Of a DNA stretch of 64,000 nt, positions 24,845 through 36,749 are shown one piece after another; within the stretch, counting starts at the first letter, position 1; every line of letters begins with the position of its first letter. The stretch covers positions 91,108,894 to 91,172,893 of the forward strand of contig NC_089228.1 of NCBI RefSeq assembly GCF_963924675.1. Reading direction: 5' to 3'. The position numbers were made by a program, and so were the translations under genes. This DNA is from Phocoena phocoena (lineage: Eukaryota > Chordata > Mammalia > Artiodactyla > Phocoenidae). The notes under the pieces were generated by a model that searched no databases, was not told the DNA's origin, and worked only from the letters and a program-made list of their open reading frames with translations.

Positions 24845-25657
24845 TCGCCACACATTTGTTTGTACAAAGTCGGAACTGAATACGTGCTTCATAATGAGAA
24901 TGGTAACCTAATAGACTTGCCTTCTTCAGTGTGTTCAACTACAGATGGGCCATGTCCTGGAGGAAACAAGGCAAAGGTGAATCATCTTTAAGAAGTGAAT
25001 TTTACTTAGGTAATTTACAAAGTTATCTTTAAAATGAAATAAAAATAATATGGAGCAGATTATAATTTTAGATGAATGTTAAAGACAAAATTAAAAAATA
25101 AACAGATGATGTCAAAAAGTTTCTAGTCCTCAGTGGTTCACTTTGGGCAATGCTTTCAGGTCATTCTCTTCCTTCCAAGGGTGAGCTCCTGTTCTTATAT
25201 CAGTTGGGGATGTTTATGTGGAAACATTCGAGAAATACCCTGTAGATTATGAATGAGCAGTAAGGAAAGAATACAATCATTTCCCTTTATTTCCCCATTT
25301 TTATTTTAAGATGCAATCAACACACATTTTTGTTTTCATTAAAATGGGTAATAGAAATTAAACCTGAAGATTTGTTTAAGTCTTTATTTTACTTGCTTGG
25401 TTATGATATATTTGTGACATCAGATTTAAATATTAGAAATGAGTTTTAGTGTGACCATTCTTAAAATTAAATCTCAAATGTTTAAAAGTCAAAATTTTAA
25501 AGCATTTTTTGAATATTGATTTAGCTTTTGCTTTTTAGTTTACTGTTTTTGAAATCCAGAAGTAGTTTTGTGTTCTACTTTTGAAAATAAAATTTATTAA
25601 GTCTGAATAAAAATTTCTTTGTTCCTAAGTAGATGTGCCCATCCATCCACCTATCTA

Positions 25658-25703
<46 letters not shown>

Positions 25704-27019
25704 TATATAGATAGGTAAATATACTATCATATATACTATCCTATAACACATCCATTAACACATGTACATATGTGCCGTAAATTTAATTCAATTCACAGAA
25801 CATGCCATGTGTATAGGAAACATAGAGATAAATTAATCAATACCAAGCAATTGAATGTTAAAAAGACTCCTCAGAATAAATAGTCCATTGTGTGTTTAAA
25901 ATAAGGATACTGAGGTTCTGATGTTTTTAATATAAGTACTAGAGGAAACACATCCCTGAAAATTCCCCAAACAACTTTAGTTGTAAGTCTTTTCAGCCAT
26001 CAAGAGCTGTAAACAAACCAAGTTCAACCATTGTTCTTTGAATTTGCTTATTTTAAATAAACTTGTACTATATTTCACATGCTTCTGGAATTATCTATAA
26101 TTTTATGCCTGGAAGCTTCTTCCAGTAATTACCAGTTCCTTGTCTAATAAGGAGAATTTCCCTTTTGTGTACTATTCTCATGTATATGAGGCTCACAATG
26201 GGTGCTAGTAATCTTTTCCATCTTACACAAAAGTTTAGATTTGAAGTGGACTTAGAAAATAATCACTTCCAATTTTCAAGATGAGGAAACTGAGGCCAAG
26301 ATAAATTGTAAATTGTCCAAAGCCAAAAGGAACTAGTAGAGGTCTCACATCTCCCTCTAGTCTTCCATTTCTAGGCAGGAAAATGGCCATTCTACTTTAA
26401 AACATCTAAAGTGTCTGGTCAGGGTCTGTATTCCTGCATTGGGGCAGGAAAATGGAAGGGGTGATGACCTTGACTCTCAGTGCAGGTCCTTCAACAACAG
26501 GCAGCAACTGGCTAACTGAAATCCAGTGTTTTATTGGTCTGACCTGGGTGGAAACACCATCCTGTACTTTAAGTCAACTCTTGAAAGGAGTTGTCCTTCC
26601 TGAATCCAACACAAGATTCAGTCCAATCCTGCATCTTCTGAAGGTTTGTTCAGAAAGATGAGATCAGGTTTTCTTCTAAGCCCATGTGGAAAAATCTGTC
26701 TCACGTAAAGACCAAGGAGACCTCTCAAGGACGCCAGCCAGAAGCAGAGTTACTGTTAAAACCTTGGCCATGCTAGGCTTAACTGAAAATTCAGATCAAC
26801 AGTTCCCTTGTAGGAAGCTAGATATTGCTTTTAACTCTTCCCTGAGTTTGTGATTTCTTCTGGTTGATACTATCACGTCTGCAAACTGCTTGGCTTCAAG
26901 GGGCAGGGAAACAGAACGGTAAAAGTTAAATTTCCTATTGAAAATGACAAACATGTTCCCATTGGCCACTTTATAATTTAAAATTATGGAAGTCAGAAAG
27001 ATGCAGCCAAAGAGGATGT
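24845..27019. other. Intergenic, AT-rich
   Basis: A MIR-like fragment (about 26237-26385; gatgaggaaactgaggccaa) and a CA microsatellite. The rest is AT-rich unique sequence with no supported gene. Confidence 0.5.
25660..25701. repeat. (CA)n microsatellite, ~21 units
   Basis: Pure CA run followed by gatatatagatag. Confidence 0.97.
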
Positions 27020-27295
27020 CAAAGAGATCTGAATTATAAGAAGGACTCGACGTGGCTTGAAGATGGAGGGCACCACAGAGAAGGCATGAGAACGAACTGA
27101 ATTCTGCCAACAACCAGTGAGCTTGGAAGAGAACCCCGAGCCCCAAATTAAAACACACTTGGGCCAACACCTTGATCTTCAGCCCAGTGAGAGCCTGAGC
27201 TGAGAACCCAACTACATCATGCCAAACTTCCGATGTACAGAAACTGAGATTAATGAATGCGTTGCTTTAAGCCACTATTTTAAAAATTAAAATAA
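27020..27295 (+). mobile_element. MaLR-like LTR fragment
   Basis: caacaccttgatcttcagcc, then cagtgagagcc, and cgttgctttaagccactatt resemble the 3' part of the LTR type also seen at 39652-40165. Confidence 0.6.
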
Positions 27296-27319
27296 TGCTA
27301 AGAGGCCCTAGGCTGGCTC

Positions 27320-27520
27320 ATGCAAGATGTGGGTTCAAATTCTAGCTTTGCCACCAACCCACTTTATGAACTTGTGCCACATCACCTAGCCCCTGAGTCT
27401 CAGCTCCCGTCTGTAAATTGGGGGAGGGGCATATTAATAGCTACTTCCTAGAATAGTATGAAGAGCCAATGGAAATGTGATTCAAAGTACTTTGCACACC
27501 ATAAGAAATCTTGTAAATGC
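27320..27520 (-). mobile_element. MIR SINE, reverse
   Basis: gtgggttcaaattctagctt, cctgagtctcagctcccgtc, then tgtaaattggggg match reverse MIR. Confidence 0.75.
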
Positions 27521-27666
27521 AAGTTTTTACCATAAACTTCCCCCAAGAAAAACTTCTTGTGCTTTTATGAACGCATTTCTTTCTCCACATATCTTCCATT
27601 TTAATGGAGCATAAAATTAGCTACATGCTTGTGAAATATTTGTGAAAAAGTGACATGAAGGAATAT

Positions 27667-27885
27667 ATATATATATATATTTTTTTTGTGTGTGTGGTAT
27701 GCGGGCCTCTCACTGTGGTGGCCTCTCCCGTTGCGGAGCACAGGCTCCAGACGCGCAGGCTCAGCGGCCATGGCTCACAGGCCCAGCTGCTCTGCGGCAT
27801 GTGGGATCTTCCCAGACCGGGGCACGAACCCGTGTCCCCTGCATCGGCAGGCGGACTCTCAACCACTGTGCCACCAGGGAAGCCC
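27667..27885 (-). mobile_element. CHR SINE, short form, reverse
   Basis: The reverse element starts with TA/T-rich sequence. TSD aggaatat at 27659-27666 and 27886-27893. Confidence 0.92.
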
Positions 27886-27899
27886 AGGAATATTTTAAA

Positions 27900-28500
27900 T
27901 CTAAAAAGACAACGTATTTACTAAGGAGGTCATTCCTACCTCACACACATTCACAAGCTTGAAATATATTTTGGGGACCCTACCCCTTAGTTCTCTTTTC
28001 TCCTTTGGAAAGAATGTCTGACTACAAACTCATCACCCACACTCACAGCCACAGAACACACAGTACAATGGCTCCCTCTCCTCTCCCCTCCTAACAAAGA
28101 ACACTTCGAAGCACTTTGACATTCATGATCTCATCCTATCCTCCTGAGCCTGAGTTAAAATAGACAAAATGACACCATGTGATAAATGGCTGGCGCCAAA
28201 CCACAGCACCAGTCAAGAGCAAAGGCAGGCCTGGAACTGAAGCTACTTATTACAAGCTGGGTGTCTGTCCCCCAACCCCACACCACCTGGACTAGAAGAA
28301 GGCAGGGAGAACAGAGGACATCGCCTGCTGGTTCTGTGCCTGGGGTGTCACAGATTTACCAACACTCTCCCAACTTTGTTCACGTGCCCTTGTGGTGCCA
28401 AAGTCCAAGGGCCAGGCTGGAATTTGGGACACACCATGCAGGGCAGTGTGTGGATTTCTGGACTTGGTTGCTTTTAGTGAAACAAACTGGCTTGACTTCA
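27900..28500. other. Intergenic, possible MIR trace
   Basis: cgaagcactttgacattcat, then gatctcatcc (about 28105-28140) is MIR-like. Otherwise unique. Confidence 0.4.
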
Positions 28501-28514
28501 AAAAAATCAGTCCA

Positions 28515-28731
28515 GGGCTTCCCTGGTGGCACAGTGGTTGAGAGTCCGCCTGCCGATGCAGGGGACACGGGTTCGTGCCCCGGTCCGGGAAGATCCCACA
28601 TGCCGCGGAGCGGCTGGGCCCATGAGCCATGGCCGCTGAGCCTGTGCGTCCTGAGCCTGTGCTCTGCAACGGGAGAGGCCACAACAGTGAGAGGCCCGCG
28701 TACCGCACACATACAAAAAAAAAGTTAAAAA
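28515..28731 (+). mobile_element. CHR SINE, short form
   Basis: Full short form with an A-rich tail. TSD aaaaaatcagtcca at 28501-28514 versus aaaaaatcagccca at 28732-28745 (one mismatch). Confidence 0.95.
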
Positions 28732-28745
28732 AAAAAATCAGCCCA

Positions 28746-29600
28746 GGCTGATGAATAATCAGATGTCTCACAACTCACCTCAATAAAATCTTCATGTTTA
28801 TTTTATCTAAATGTGTTCAATAGCATTAATGGCAACCAACCATCCACTCCCTCCAAAAGAAAATATACCCCCTCAAATCACGCCAGGTCAGTAAGGAACC
28901 ACAAGATAAAATGGCTAACATTAGACTTAATCTGCTTCTCATCAAAAGCCTGAATCCTAGTTATAACACACAGAAAGAGGAAAGCTGATAAAACTGAAAG
29001 ACAAAGTTTATGCAGAAAATGGAATTCAAAGCACGTCTTTATACAGATCAGAAATTCATTAATTTCATTATTTAGAGCCTCTTTTCTTGCTTTTGAAACT
29101 GCCAATTGACTGATTTATTTAATTCTAGGCCACAAATACACTTTAGAGTACAAGTTAGTAATGTTAATAGGGAAGAATCTGGATCTGAGTTAATCACGTT
29201 GAGTCTTGATTGTAAACATTAAAAGGAACTGATGACAATGTACCTCGTATTTGTGGGGAAGAGGTAAACACTTTGGCTTTTGGAGTAAGTACATGGACGC
29301 AGCTGTAATTCTAGTTCCAATAGCAAATCAGATACACACCCCTGCATTACTTCTCTAAGGAATCACCATCTGTCTCCTGCCCTTCTCTAGATGAACCCCA
29401 GGGAGTGATTGGGGTCGATCTCAGGGGGTGGCCCTTTGCCCTAGGCATGTTGTCAGACACACCAAAATACAGACTCTAAATGATTATTTGAAATAACACA
29501 TTCTTTTATACATACCTCCATTGATGCAGGCAATTGGAAGAGGAGGACATTTTCTTGGAACTCACAGACCTGAGAGTAAAGGCAAACTCAGAATTACTAG
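28746..29600. other. Intergenic, nothing recognised
   Basis: Unique sequence, no supported gene. Confidence 0.5.
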
Positions 29601-29605
29601 CTGGT

Positions 29606-29730
29606 TTTTTTTTTTTTATTTTTGGCCACGCTGCTTGTATGATCTCTGTTCCCCGACCAGGTTAAGATTAAACCTGGGCCACAGCAGTAAAGAGCCCAGA
29701 ATCCTAACCACTAGACAACCAGGGAACTCC
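29606..29730 (-). mobile_element. Older CHR-related SINE, reverse, diverged
   Basis: Poly-T, then tatttttggccacgctgctt, gatctctgttccccgaccag and a head ending caaccagggaactcc. TSD not clear. Confidence 0.8.
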
Positions 29731-30785
29731 TGTGGCATTCTTTTTCTATCTGTCACTTATAGTATGACCCCTGGCAGGACATGTACACAAAACTATTGCT
29801 TTCTCTATGAAGTAGATCCAATATCTGCCCCACTTATTTCATAATATTGTTCTCAAAAGTTCTTTAAAAAGCATACATAAAAATATATAAATAAAACATA
29901 CTACAGTTATTATTAAATTGTTCAAAGAAATTCATTTCTTTCTCATAATGTAGAGCTGGATACTATCTTTAGGGTCCAAAAAATACCTAGATTTATTATC
30001 TAACAAATGAAAACAATTGAATTACAGGAAAACCTAATTATAATTCTCCACCAAACTCACTAGATTCATAATTTACATTGCAATGAGTTTGCTGGTTAGG
30101 GGATTAATTAAAATCACTGCTGTATAAAATGGTTCATTCAATAATTCTTTGGAAATGCAAATTCAAGTTCTGCAAATAATAAGCACACTTTAAAAATGAA
30201 ATAATGTTGACATTCTAGGAGACGATTAAGCAAATTAAGAAACGATAACCCAAAAATGTTTTTAAATGATCTTATTTCCTCCAAACTGAATGCTTAGAAA
30301 ATGAAAATTGAATTATAAGTCAGTTGTAAACCTTTGTGCTCAGGTATCATATTAGAAGCAAATAACATTCAGCAAAAAGGCATCAACACCAGTATAGGAA
30401 TGTGAGTTTCCAGTTTTGCAGAGACACAAGTCCTAGTTGTTAAGCAACTTCTGGCACTCAACTTCAGGAGTCCTGCCTTGAATACTAATCAAATGGAAAT
30501 GACCTGAAGTTAACCCTCTACCTGTAAATCCTTTCTTTAAAAATCATAACAAGGAAACACATTCCTCTACCATACTTTTGGGAGGTTAGAACTGACCTTA
30601 GAGCACACGGAGCCCAACACGTATTTTACAGAACTGATAGCTCTGATGTCTGGCATTTTTTATTAGGATGATCAAAGACCTAAATTATTGGTTATTTTTC
30701 TGGATAATGATCAATACCTATGCATTGGCAGAGTGAAGTATCACACACACAACAAAGTCTGCAACAAGTGAAGGCATCACACTTG
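29731..30785. other. Intergenic, AT-rich, nothing recognised
   Basis: AT-rich unique sequence without a recognised repeat or gene. Confidence 0.5.
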
Positions 30786-30796
30786 ATCCTATCTTT

Positions 30797-31125
30797 TTTT
30801 TTTTTTTTTTAAAGAAGATGTTGGGGGTAGGAGTTTATTAATTAATTAATTTATTTTAGCTGTGTTGGGTCTTTGTTTCTGCGCAAGGGCTTTCTCTAGT
30901 TGTGGCAAGCGGGGATCACTCTTCATCGCGGTGTGCAGGCCTCTCACTATCGCGGCCTCTCTTGTGGCGGAGCACAGGCTCCAGATGCGGGCAGGCTCAG
31001 TAGTTGTGGCTCACGGGCCTAGTTGCTCCGCGGCAGGTGGGATCCTCCCAGACCAGTGCTCGTCGAACACGTGTTCCCTGCATTAGCAGGCAAATTCTCA
31101 ACCACTGCGCCACCAGGGAAGCCCC
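30797..31125 (-). mobile_element. CHR SINE, long form, reverse
   Basis: Poly-T and (ATTA)n tail, then ctgtgttgggtctttgtttc, gctttctctagttgtggcaa, and the head gccaccagggaagcccc. Possible TSD tcctatctttt / tcctatgtctttt. Confidence 0.93.
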
Positions 31126-31139
31126 CTCCTATGTCTTTT

Positions 31140-31613
31140 AAGAAACAAGGTAGCAAGAGTTACTTCCATATATGGTATTGCACATTAGGTTACTTTTTTG
31201 TCAGTTCCAAACCTAAGATTTAATAATGACTCGGTTGGCTCCTGGATGATAAAACTGAACGTGTCTAAAAACATGCAGCATAACAAAACATAACACACTT
31301 GATTTCCTGCTCCACATTTATTGGGGCCAGAGAGACTAAAACAGCTGTTTTCCTCTCAAATACTTGGAAAAATATAATACTACAGCAATTTCTTAAATAC
31401 ATAACAAAACCTTCTGGATGATGAATCAACATGAGATGTAACAGCCTATAGATATCAACCGTAACAGCTTTATAAAATGTCATTCATCAAAGGCATTCTG
31501 AAACTATCTTGAAGGCTACACATATACACATATTCTATATACATAAAGGCATCTGTTCATGAACAGAAAGTCTTTTAGAAGTACTGCATAGGGAAGGCTA
31601 AAGTAATACATAT
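31140..31613. other. Intergenic, nothing recognised
   Basis: Unique AT-rich sequence. Confidence 0.5.
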
Positions 31614-31631
31614 CTAGATTCTGTATAATTT

Positions 31632-31834
31632 TTTTTATTTTTTGCGGTACGCGGGCCTCTCACTGTTGTGGCCTCTCCCATTGCAGAGCACAGGCTCCGG
31701 ACGCGCAGGCTCAGTGGCCATGGCTCACGGTCCCAGCCGCTCCGCGGCATGTGGGATCTTCCCAGACCGGGGCACGAACCCGTGTCCCCTGCATCGGCAG
31801 GCGGACTCTCAACCACTGCGCCACCAGGGAAGCC
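31632..31834 (-). mobile_element. CHR SINE, short form, reverse
   Basis: TSD ctagattctgtataattt at 31614-31631 versus ctagattctctataattt at 31835-31852 (one mismatch in 18 bases). Confidence 0.95.
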
Positions 31835-31853
31835 CTAGATTCTCTATAATTTT

Positions 31854-32628
31854 AAAGAGACAATTGGGGTTCTAAGAAACGGTGATTTACATTCAAATAA
31901 ACATGTAGATTTTCAAACCTGAATAGGTGAGATTTTTGTGATGCCAGCGACAAGAAAATTCACACTGTGAATTGTTGGTTTTTCAAAGGCCTCTTTCAAA
32001 CTAGGGATTTCAAGTGGGGAGCAAACATCCATGGTATGAACAAATAGGATGCCTAAGATTCTAAAACTTGGTTCCTTGTGGTTTTCCTCTTCACCTTCCT
32101 GCCTAATAACAGTGGAAAAAATCCCTAGAAGGGGCAACAGCTAAACGTTATGGAATTACATCCAATAGCTTTTCTGGATGGTGAGTTATCCCATCCAGAT
32201 TACAATGTGGCGAAGGATTTGTTTAATTTCTATTTCAAATGGACTACACTACTTCAAACAAAACGATCTTCTGCCACAACATCCAAAGATAATTAGATAG
32301 ACCCATATTTCTTCCTAGGACGGACAGAGAATCACTAGGGAAGGACAGAGCTGACAAACAGAGGAAGGCAACAAGGGTAAACCCTTTCTCTGGCCAGTTA
32401 TACAAAATGAAAACATCAGTCTCTGTTATCAAAGTTGCCAGCTTTCCCCATTATAAACACAATCTCTAGACTGGCTTGCATCTCACCCTTTGATGCACTG
32501 GAGATATAAGTGGGTTTTAACCAACCAACCTGTTCCTGTTGATTCCAACAATCTCACACAGGCCAAATAGTTGAGCGCTTTAAGGAAGAAATCACCAGTT
32601 TTCAGGCACTTTTCAACATTTAAAAACT
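31854..32628. other. Intergenic, nothing recognised
   Basis: Unique sequence between two SINEs. It may include the far 3' flank of RNF144B. Confidence 0.5.
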
Positions 32629-32646
32629 TAAATCCAGTTATTTTAA

Positions 32647-32812
32647 GCTATTCTCTACTTCAGTTCTTTTTTTAAATTATTTTATGTTATATATATTTTT
32701 TGGCTATACTGCATGGCTTGCGGGATCGTAGTTCCCTGACTAGGGATCGAACCCGTGTTCCCTGCAGTGGAAACACGGAGTCTTAACCACTGGACCACCA
32801 GGGAAGTCCCTC
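32647..32812 (-). mobile_element. Older CHR-related SINE, reverse
   Basis: Head cactggaccaccagggaagt, body gatcgaacccgtgttccctg, long T-rich tail. Perfect 18-bp TSD TAAATCCAGTTATTTTAA at 32629-32646 and 32813-32830. Confidence 0.95.
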
Positions 32813-32830
32813 TAAATCCAGTTATTTTAA

Positions 32831-33737
32831 ATCTATTTGACAAACACTTCCCACTCCCCACAAAAAGAGTAAGCTAATTCTTTTATAGCATCTCTGTGAG
32901 AAGACATAGTCCTTCAGTTTGTCAAGAAAATAATAGCATAGATGCTTTCTTCCACTTTTACTCCAAATTCAGGAGCTCTGCCTCAGATAACATAGAATTT
33001 TAGGTTACTTGAAATCAGCCCCTGTTTAAAGATTCCTTGTGGAACCCAGCTTGAAGACTGTATTAATATGGGGGAGTACATTGCCATGACTGACATTCTT
33101 GGTACAAAAATTCAATTTCTGTTGAGCTCCTGTGATCCCCTGAGCAGTTATAAATGCCCTGTACTATAATAAGGCAGTGTAAGAAAAAGCAAATTACTCA
33201 AATATATATCCACTTATATTTGTACTAATATGAAATACAGTGCTAGAAGAAGAGATTGATTTTTTTTTCCTGAAGTGTTTAGAGTTTCAAAGGAAAATAA
33301 AGACACTTAATATTGAGAAATTCCTAATGAATAATTTAAAATATTTAGGGGTTGGTGGCCATTCAAAAGTTTTCCCAGAGTTATCTATGTTCTATACAAA
33401 CAGTAAATAAAAATGTACACAACCAATAGATGTACTATACATATATCAGATATCAATATGTACATGTGAATTAAAGTTTCTTAAATATACACATCCCCAC
33501 TTAGAATACAATCCATTACATAGGCAAAGCATCGTTCTTTAGTAACAGGTCCAGGATAGCAGCAATTTAATGGTCTAGTTACCCAGTTACCTCAGAAAAT
33601 AGGTCCTCATAGGTCTTGATGTGGTACCCCTAGCTTCAAGGAGAGCCGTCCACTAACATTTAACATGGTTCTCACGAAGCATCAGGTTACTTTGCTAATG
33701 GCAACTATAGTAAAAGTTACTGTCTTTTCAAAACTCA
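32831..33737. other. 3' flank or distal UTR of RNF144B, repeat-free
   Basis: No repeat is recognised. Whether it is part of a longer 3' UTR cannot be decided from sequence alone. Confidence 0.4.
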
Positions 33738-34677
33738 TTTATTCAAAATCTGACTAATAGAATAATGGGAAAAATAAGCCACAAAGGGGTGATACGAACC
33801 CAAACTATTTAAGATACATAAAGCATTTACATTTTGTTTCTCAGATATTTTTTGTTGTTTTATCAGTGCCCTGTACATACAAAAAGTACTCTGATTGCCC
33901 TAACAGATGCTGAAAGAGCAAAACTTTGCTGCTGGGAAGACAGCTCCTCTGAATTGTGTCTGAAAATACATAAACAACTTGATTATCAATTAGCGTCTTT
34001 ACAAACTGGGATGGCACATTGTACTATTTTAAAACAGTTATGTTTATGAGTCAAAACCTTTGGGGAACTTATAAACTTGTAAACAAAATTTACATATATA
34101 ATATGCAAAAAATATTTAGGTTGATTTATAATAAACCATATTAGTCCCAGAAGAATGGCTTTTAAGTAAACATTTATTTTGTGTGTACTATTGGGTAAAT
34201 CCATTCATGCCCAATGAATAGAAACTCTAGGTAGGCAGCAAGTTATACATATTCTAGCTATAACTATGGACTTTAATATTCACTCTCGGTGTGTACTTGC
34301 AGGTCCAATTCTAAATCTGTTGAGTGCATGAACAGAGGGCTCAAGAAAGGTCCCTGATGCCTGTGATGATGATTTTGAATCTCTGCCACTTGACCCATAC
34401 TTCACATAAAACAATCCTGTAGACCACAGCTACTAGCTGTAAGAAAAGTTTATCACCCAGGGGAGAGATACGACATTAGACCAGATTGTTTTACCTGCTG
34501 CAGCCCTTTTCCTGGGAAGGGACAACTCCCTCTGCATAGCAGTTTCTCCCGCTTGACACTGAGACCACACAGGAGAAACCTATTGTGTTTCCGCCAAATT
34601 CCTGGGGAATCAGCACACCCGCTAACCGGCAGAGGCAGAACCGCCATATCAGCTCCTAAGATAAGCAGCTCTCTTAT

Positions 34678-34711
34678 AATTCTTACAAGAATTACAATTC
34701 TTATAAGAATT
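34678..34711. repeat. Two tandem 16-bp palindromes
   Basis: AATTCTTACAAGAATT (34678-34693) and AATTCTTATAAGAATT (34696-34711) are separated by AC. The second is a perfect palindrome; the first differs by one base. They lie in the presumed RNF144B 3' UTR, where RNA could form one or two hairpins. No known element is recognised. Confidence 0.85.
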
Positions 34712-34838
34712 TCCCCTTAAACAGTCTGATTCTTCCCCTCCTACAGGAGGTTTTCCTCATGCTTCTCATGATGGTCAAATCAACACAACAGACTCTGGCT
34801 TCTCAGTTAGCATGTGTGTTGTCATAACTGGCAGCACA

Positions 34839-34844
34839 TTTATT
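34839..34844 (-). terminator. Candidate proximal poly(A) signal of RNF144B
   Basis: AATAAA on the minus strand, about 360 bases past the stop codon and the nearest canonical signal to it. Further AATAAA copies at 34173-34178 and 33738-33743 are distal alternatives. The hexamer alone is weak evidence in AT-rich DNA. Confidence 0.35.
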
Positions 34845-35200
34845 ACACCAAGTGTTCATTCAGGCTCCTTGAATGTGGCTGGAAGTTGAACAGTCCAGTG
34901 GGATCCTTCAGACGATAGCATGATGGTGTGTTAGTTCCTCCGCATCAACCCCAAAGCTTTCCAACACGCTCCATAGACATGGCCTGGACTGTTGAACTCG
35001 GTTCTCTTTACTCAGGAACATACGCACCAGCGCTTGGCCTTTTTGGATGCCGAAAGTGGGCAGGCAAGTTGAAAGTCTGGACACAGAGGCACTTCCAAAG
35101 TTTGGCAAGGAGGGGGAGGCGAGTTCACTAAGGGGGCTTTATCACTGTGCTGTCTCGTATAACCCAGACATCTGTGGCACATGGATACGAATGGAGATCT

Positions 35201-35341
35201 TTAGGTTGTGGATGGGTCATGCTTTTTCTTCTTGCCCCGACAGGACTTGCAGATGCAACAGATTATACATGGGGAAGCCAGGAGCAGCAAGGGTGAAGTC
35301 ACCAAGGCAATGATGCCCAACCCCACAAGAATCCCGACCAC
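35201..35341 (-). CDS. RNF144B: RNF144B last coding exon, transmembrane tail and stop
   Basis: This exon encodes 46 residues and a TAA stop (plus-strand bases 35201-35203), after a tttccag acceptor. The product starts [17 protein letters not shown], a hydrophobic helix continuing through LLLLA (about 258-279). Next comes a cysteine-rich stretch, [10 protein letters not shown] (282-291), and the basic tail [12 protein letters not shown]. In this family the C-terminal helix anchors the ligase in intracellular membranes, with the RBR module in the cytosol. G260-x3-G264 is a GxxxG helix-packing motif; the same motif in RNF144A is reported to mediate self-association and sorting. The tail end is nearly identical to human RNF144B as I remember it. 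The open frame extends upstream of 35341, but that part is intron. Confidence 0.97.
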   Translation of the reverse strand: MVGILVGLGIIALVTSPLLLLASPCIICCICKSCRGKKKKHDPSTT

Positions 35342-35403
35342 CTGGAAATGTAGAAGAAAAGCCTGTTTCAGCAGTTCAATCTTCCTATGTGTACACTCTA
35401 CCA

Positions 35404-35764
35404 TCAGCTGTGGACTATTTGTGTCCCCCCCAAAATTCACAGGTTGAAACCCTAATTCCCAGTATGATGATGTTTGGAAATGGGGGCCTTTGGTAGGTAA
35501 TTAGGACGTGAGGGTAGTGTCCTCATGATGGGATTAGTGCCCTTATAAAAAGAGACAGCAGAGAGCTTGCTTCTCTCTCCATTCTCTGCCATGTGAGGAC
35601 ACAGTGAGAAGATGGCCATCTGTAAACCATGAAGGGTCCTCACCAGAACCCAACCACACTGGCACCCTGATCTCAGACTTCCAATCTTCAGAACCGTGAG
35701 AAATAAATTTGTGGTTTGAGCTGCCCAGTCTAGGGTATTTTGTTATAGCAGCTTGAACTAAGAC
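35404..35764 (+). mobile_element. MLT1-type MaLR LTR, antisense to RNF144B
   Basis: tgtggactatttgtgtcccc, gatgggattagtgccctta, then taaaaagagacagc, ccatgtgaggacacagtgag and ccagtctagggtattttgtt. Near-complete LTR of about 360 bp in the last intron. Confidence 0.88.
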
Positions 35765-36100
35765 ACCATCTCAGGCACATAAAGCAGTTACAATTATGGG
35801 ACCTTCTAGCCAGTGCCCGGAAGGACAAACCAAATACTAACTCAGATTCTGGCGCAAGTCCAGTGGGATCATGAATTGTTGGTGTTGGCTCTCTACCTGT
35901 TTCTTCAACAGTCTTAGAGGGATGTTAATAATGGTTACTAGGCTATGAACACTGACTCCCTCAAAAGGAACATGGAAATAAACAAACAAACAAATAAATA
36001 CTATTAAAAAGAAACCAGGACTCCCTTTGAACCTGCCACGTAAACACACAATGATATGTACAGAGGAATCTAAGCCCCAACAGGGGCTCATGGGATTTTA

Positions 36101-36420
36101 TTTTATTTAATAAATTTATTTATTTTTGGCTGCGTTTGGTCTTCGTTGTTGCACATGGGCTCTCTCTAGTTGTATCAAGCGGGGGCTACTCTGCTTTGCG
36201 GTGCACGAGCTTCTCACTGCGGTGGCTTCTCTTGTTGCAGAGCATAGGCTCTAGGCGCACGGGCTTCAGTAGTTGTGGCTCACAGGCTCTAGAGCACAGG
36301 CTCAGTAGCCGTGGCACGCGGGCTTTGTTGCTCCACGGCATGTGGGATCCTCCTGGACCAGGGCTCGAACCCGTGTCCCCTGCATTGGCAGGCGGACAAT
36401 GTGTGCCACCAGGGAAGTCC
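36101..36420 (-). mobile_element. CHR SINE, long form, sense to RNF144B
   Basis: Tail of T/ATTT repeats, then ggctgcgtttggtcttcgtt, and head gtgccaccagggaagtcc. Perfect 16-bp TSD ggctcatgggatttta at 36085-36100 and 36421-36436. Confidence 0.96.
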
Positions 36421-36749
36421 GGCTCATGGGATTTTAGAGCCCTGCCTTTCATAGCAAATATGCCTCAAAGGGCTTTGGGAAGGTCACTCTCTCCATTTTT
36501 TCAGGAAGAACAAGCATTCGTCTTCATTCTGCTGGTCACTGTTAATTACTTGGCTGCTCTGTCGCCCTGCCCCTCCACCTCTCCTCTAGGAGACTGTGCT
36601 CATGAATTAACTTCAGGCCCCAAAAGTTCCCCAGAACCTCTCAGGCTGGGCTGGGTAAGTAGGGAATGGAGTGGGGAGGATAAGTAGGCGGGGCTTTTTA
36701 ACCCATCCTAAGTCTGGTTCCTCTCACGTTCCTTTCAAGGTCAAGGTAC

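Larger units (their letters stand above)
33738..35200 (-). other. RNF144B: Presumed RNF144B 3' UTR (end uncertain)
   Basis: The sequence after the stop codon has no recognisable SINE or LINE down to 32831, unlike the flanks, as expected for a long 3' UTR. Minus-strand AATAAA poly(A) signals (TTTATT on the plus strand) are at 34839-34844, 34173-34178 and 33738-33743, giving alternative 3' UTR lengths of about 0.35, 1.0 and 1.45 kb. Which is used cannot be told from sequence alone. Two tandem palindromes lie at 34678-34711. Confidence 0.55.
35342..36749 (-). other. RNF144B: RNF144B last intron (1,408 bp)
   Basis: Bounded by gtacct at the upstream exon and tttccag at 35342. It holds a MaLR-type LTR (35404-35764) starting only about 65 bases from the acceptor, and a long-form CHR SINE (36101-36420). 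The rest is unique sequence with no other feature seen. Confidence 0.9.

Noticed and set aside
33416..33421. Plus-strand AATAAA-like motifs near 33.4 kb
   Set aside because: Wrong strand for RNF144B, with no plus-strand gene to serve.
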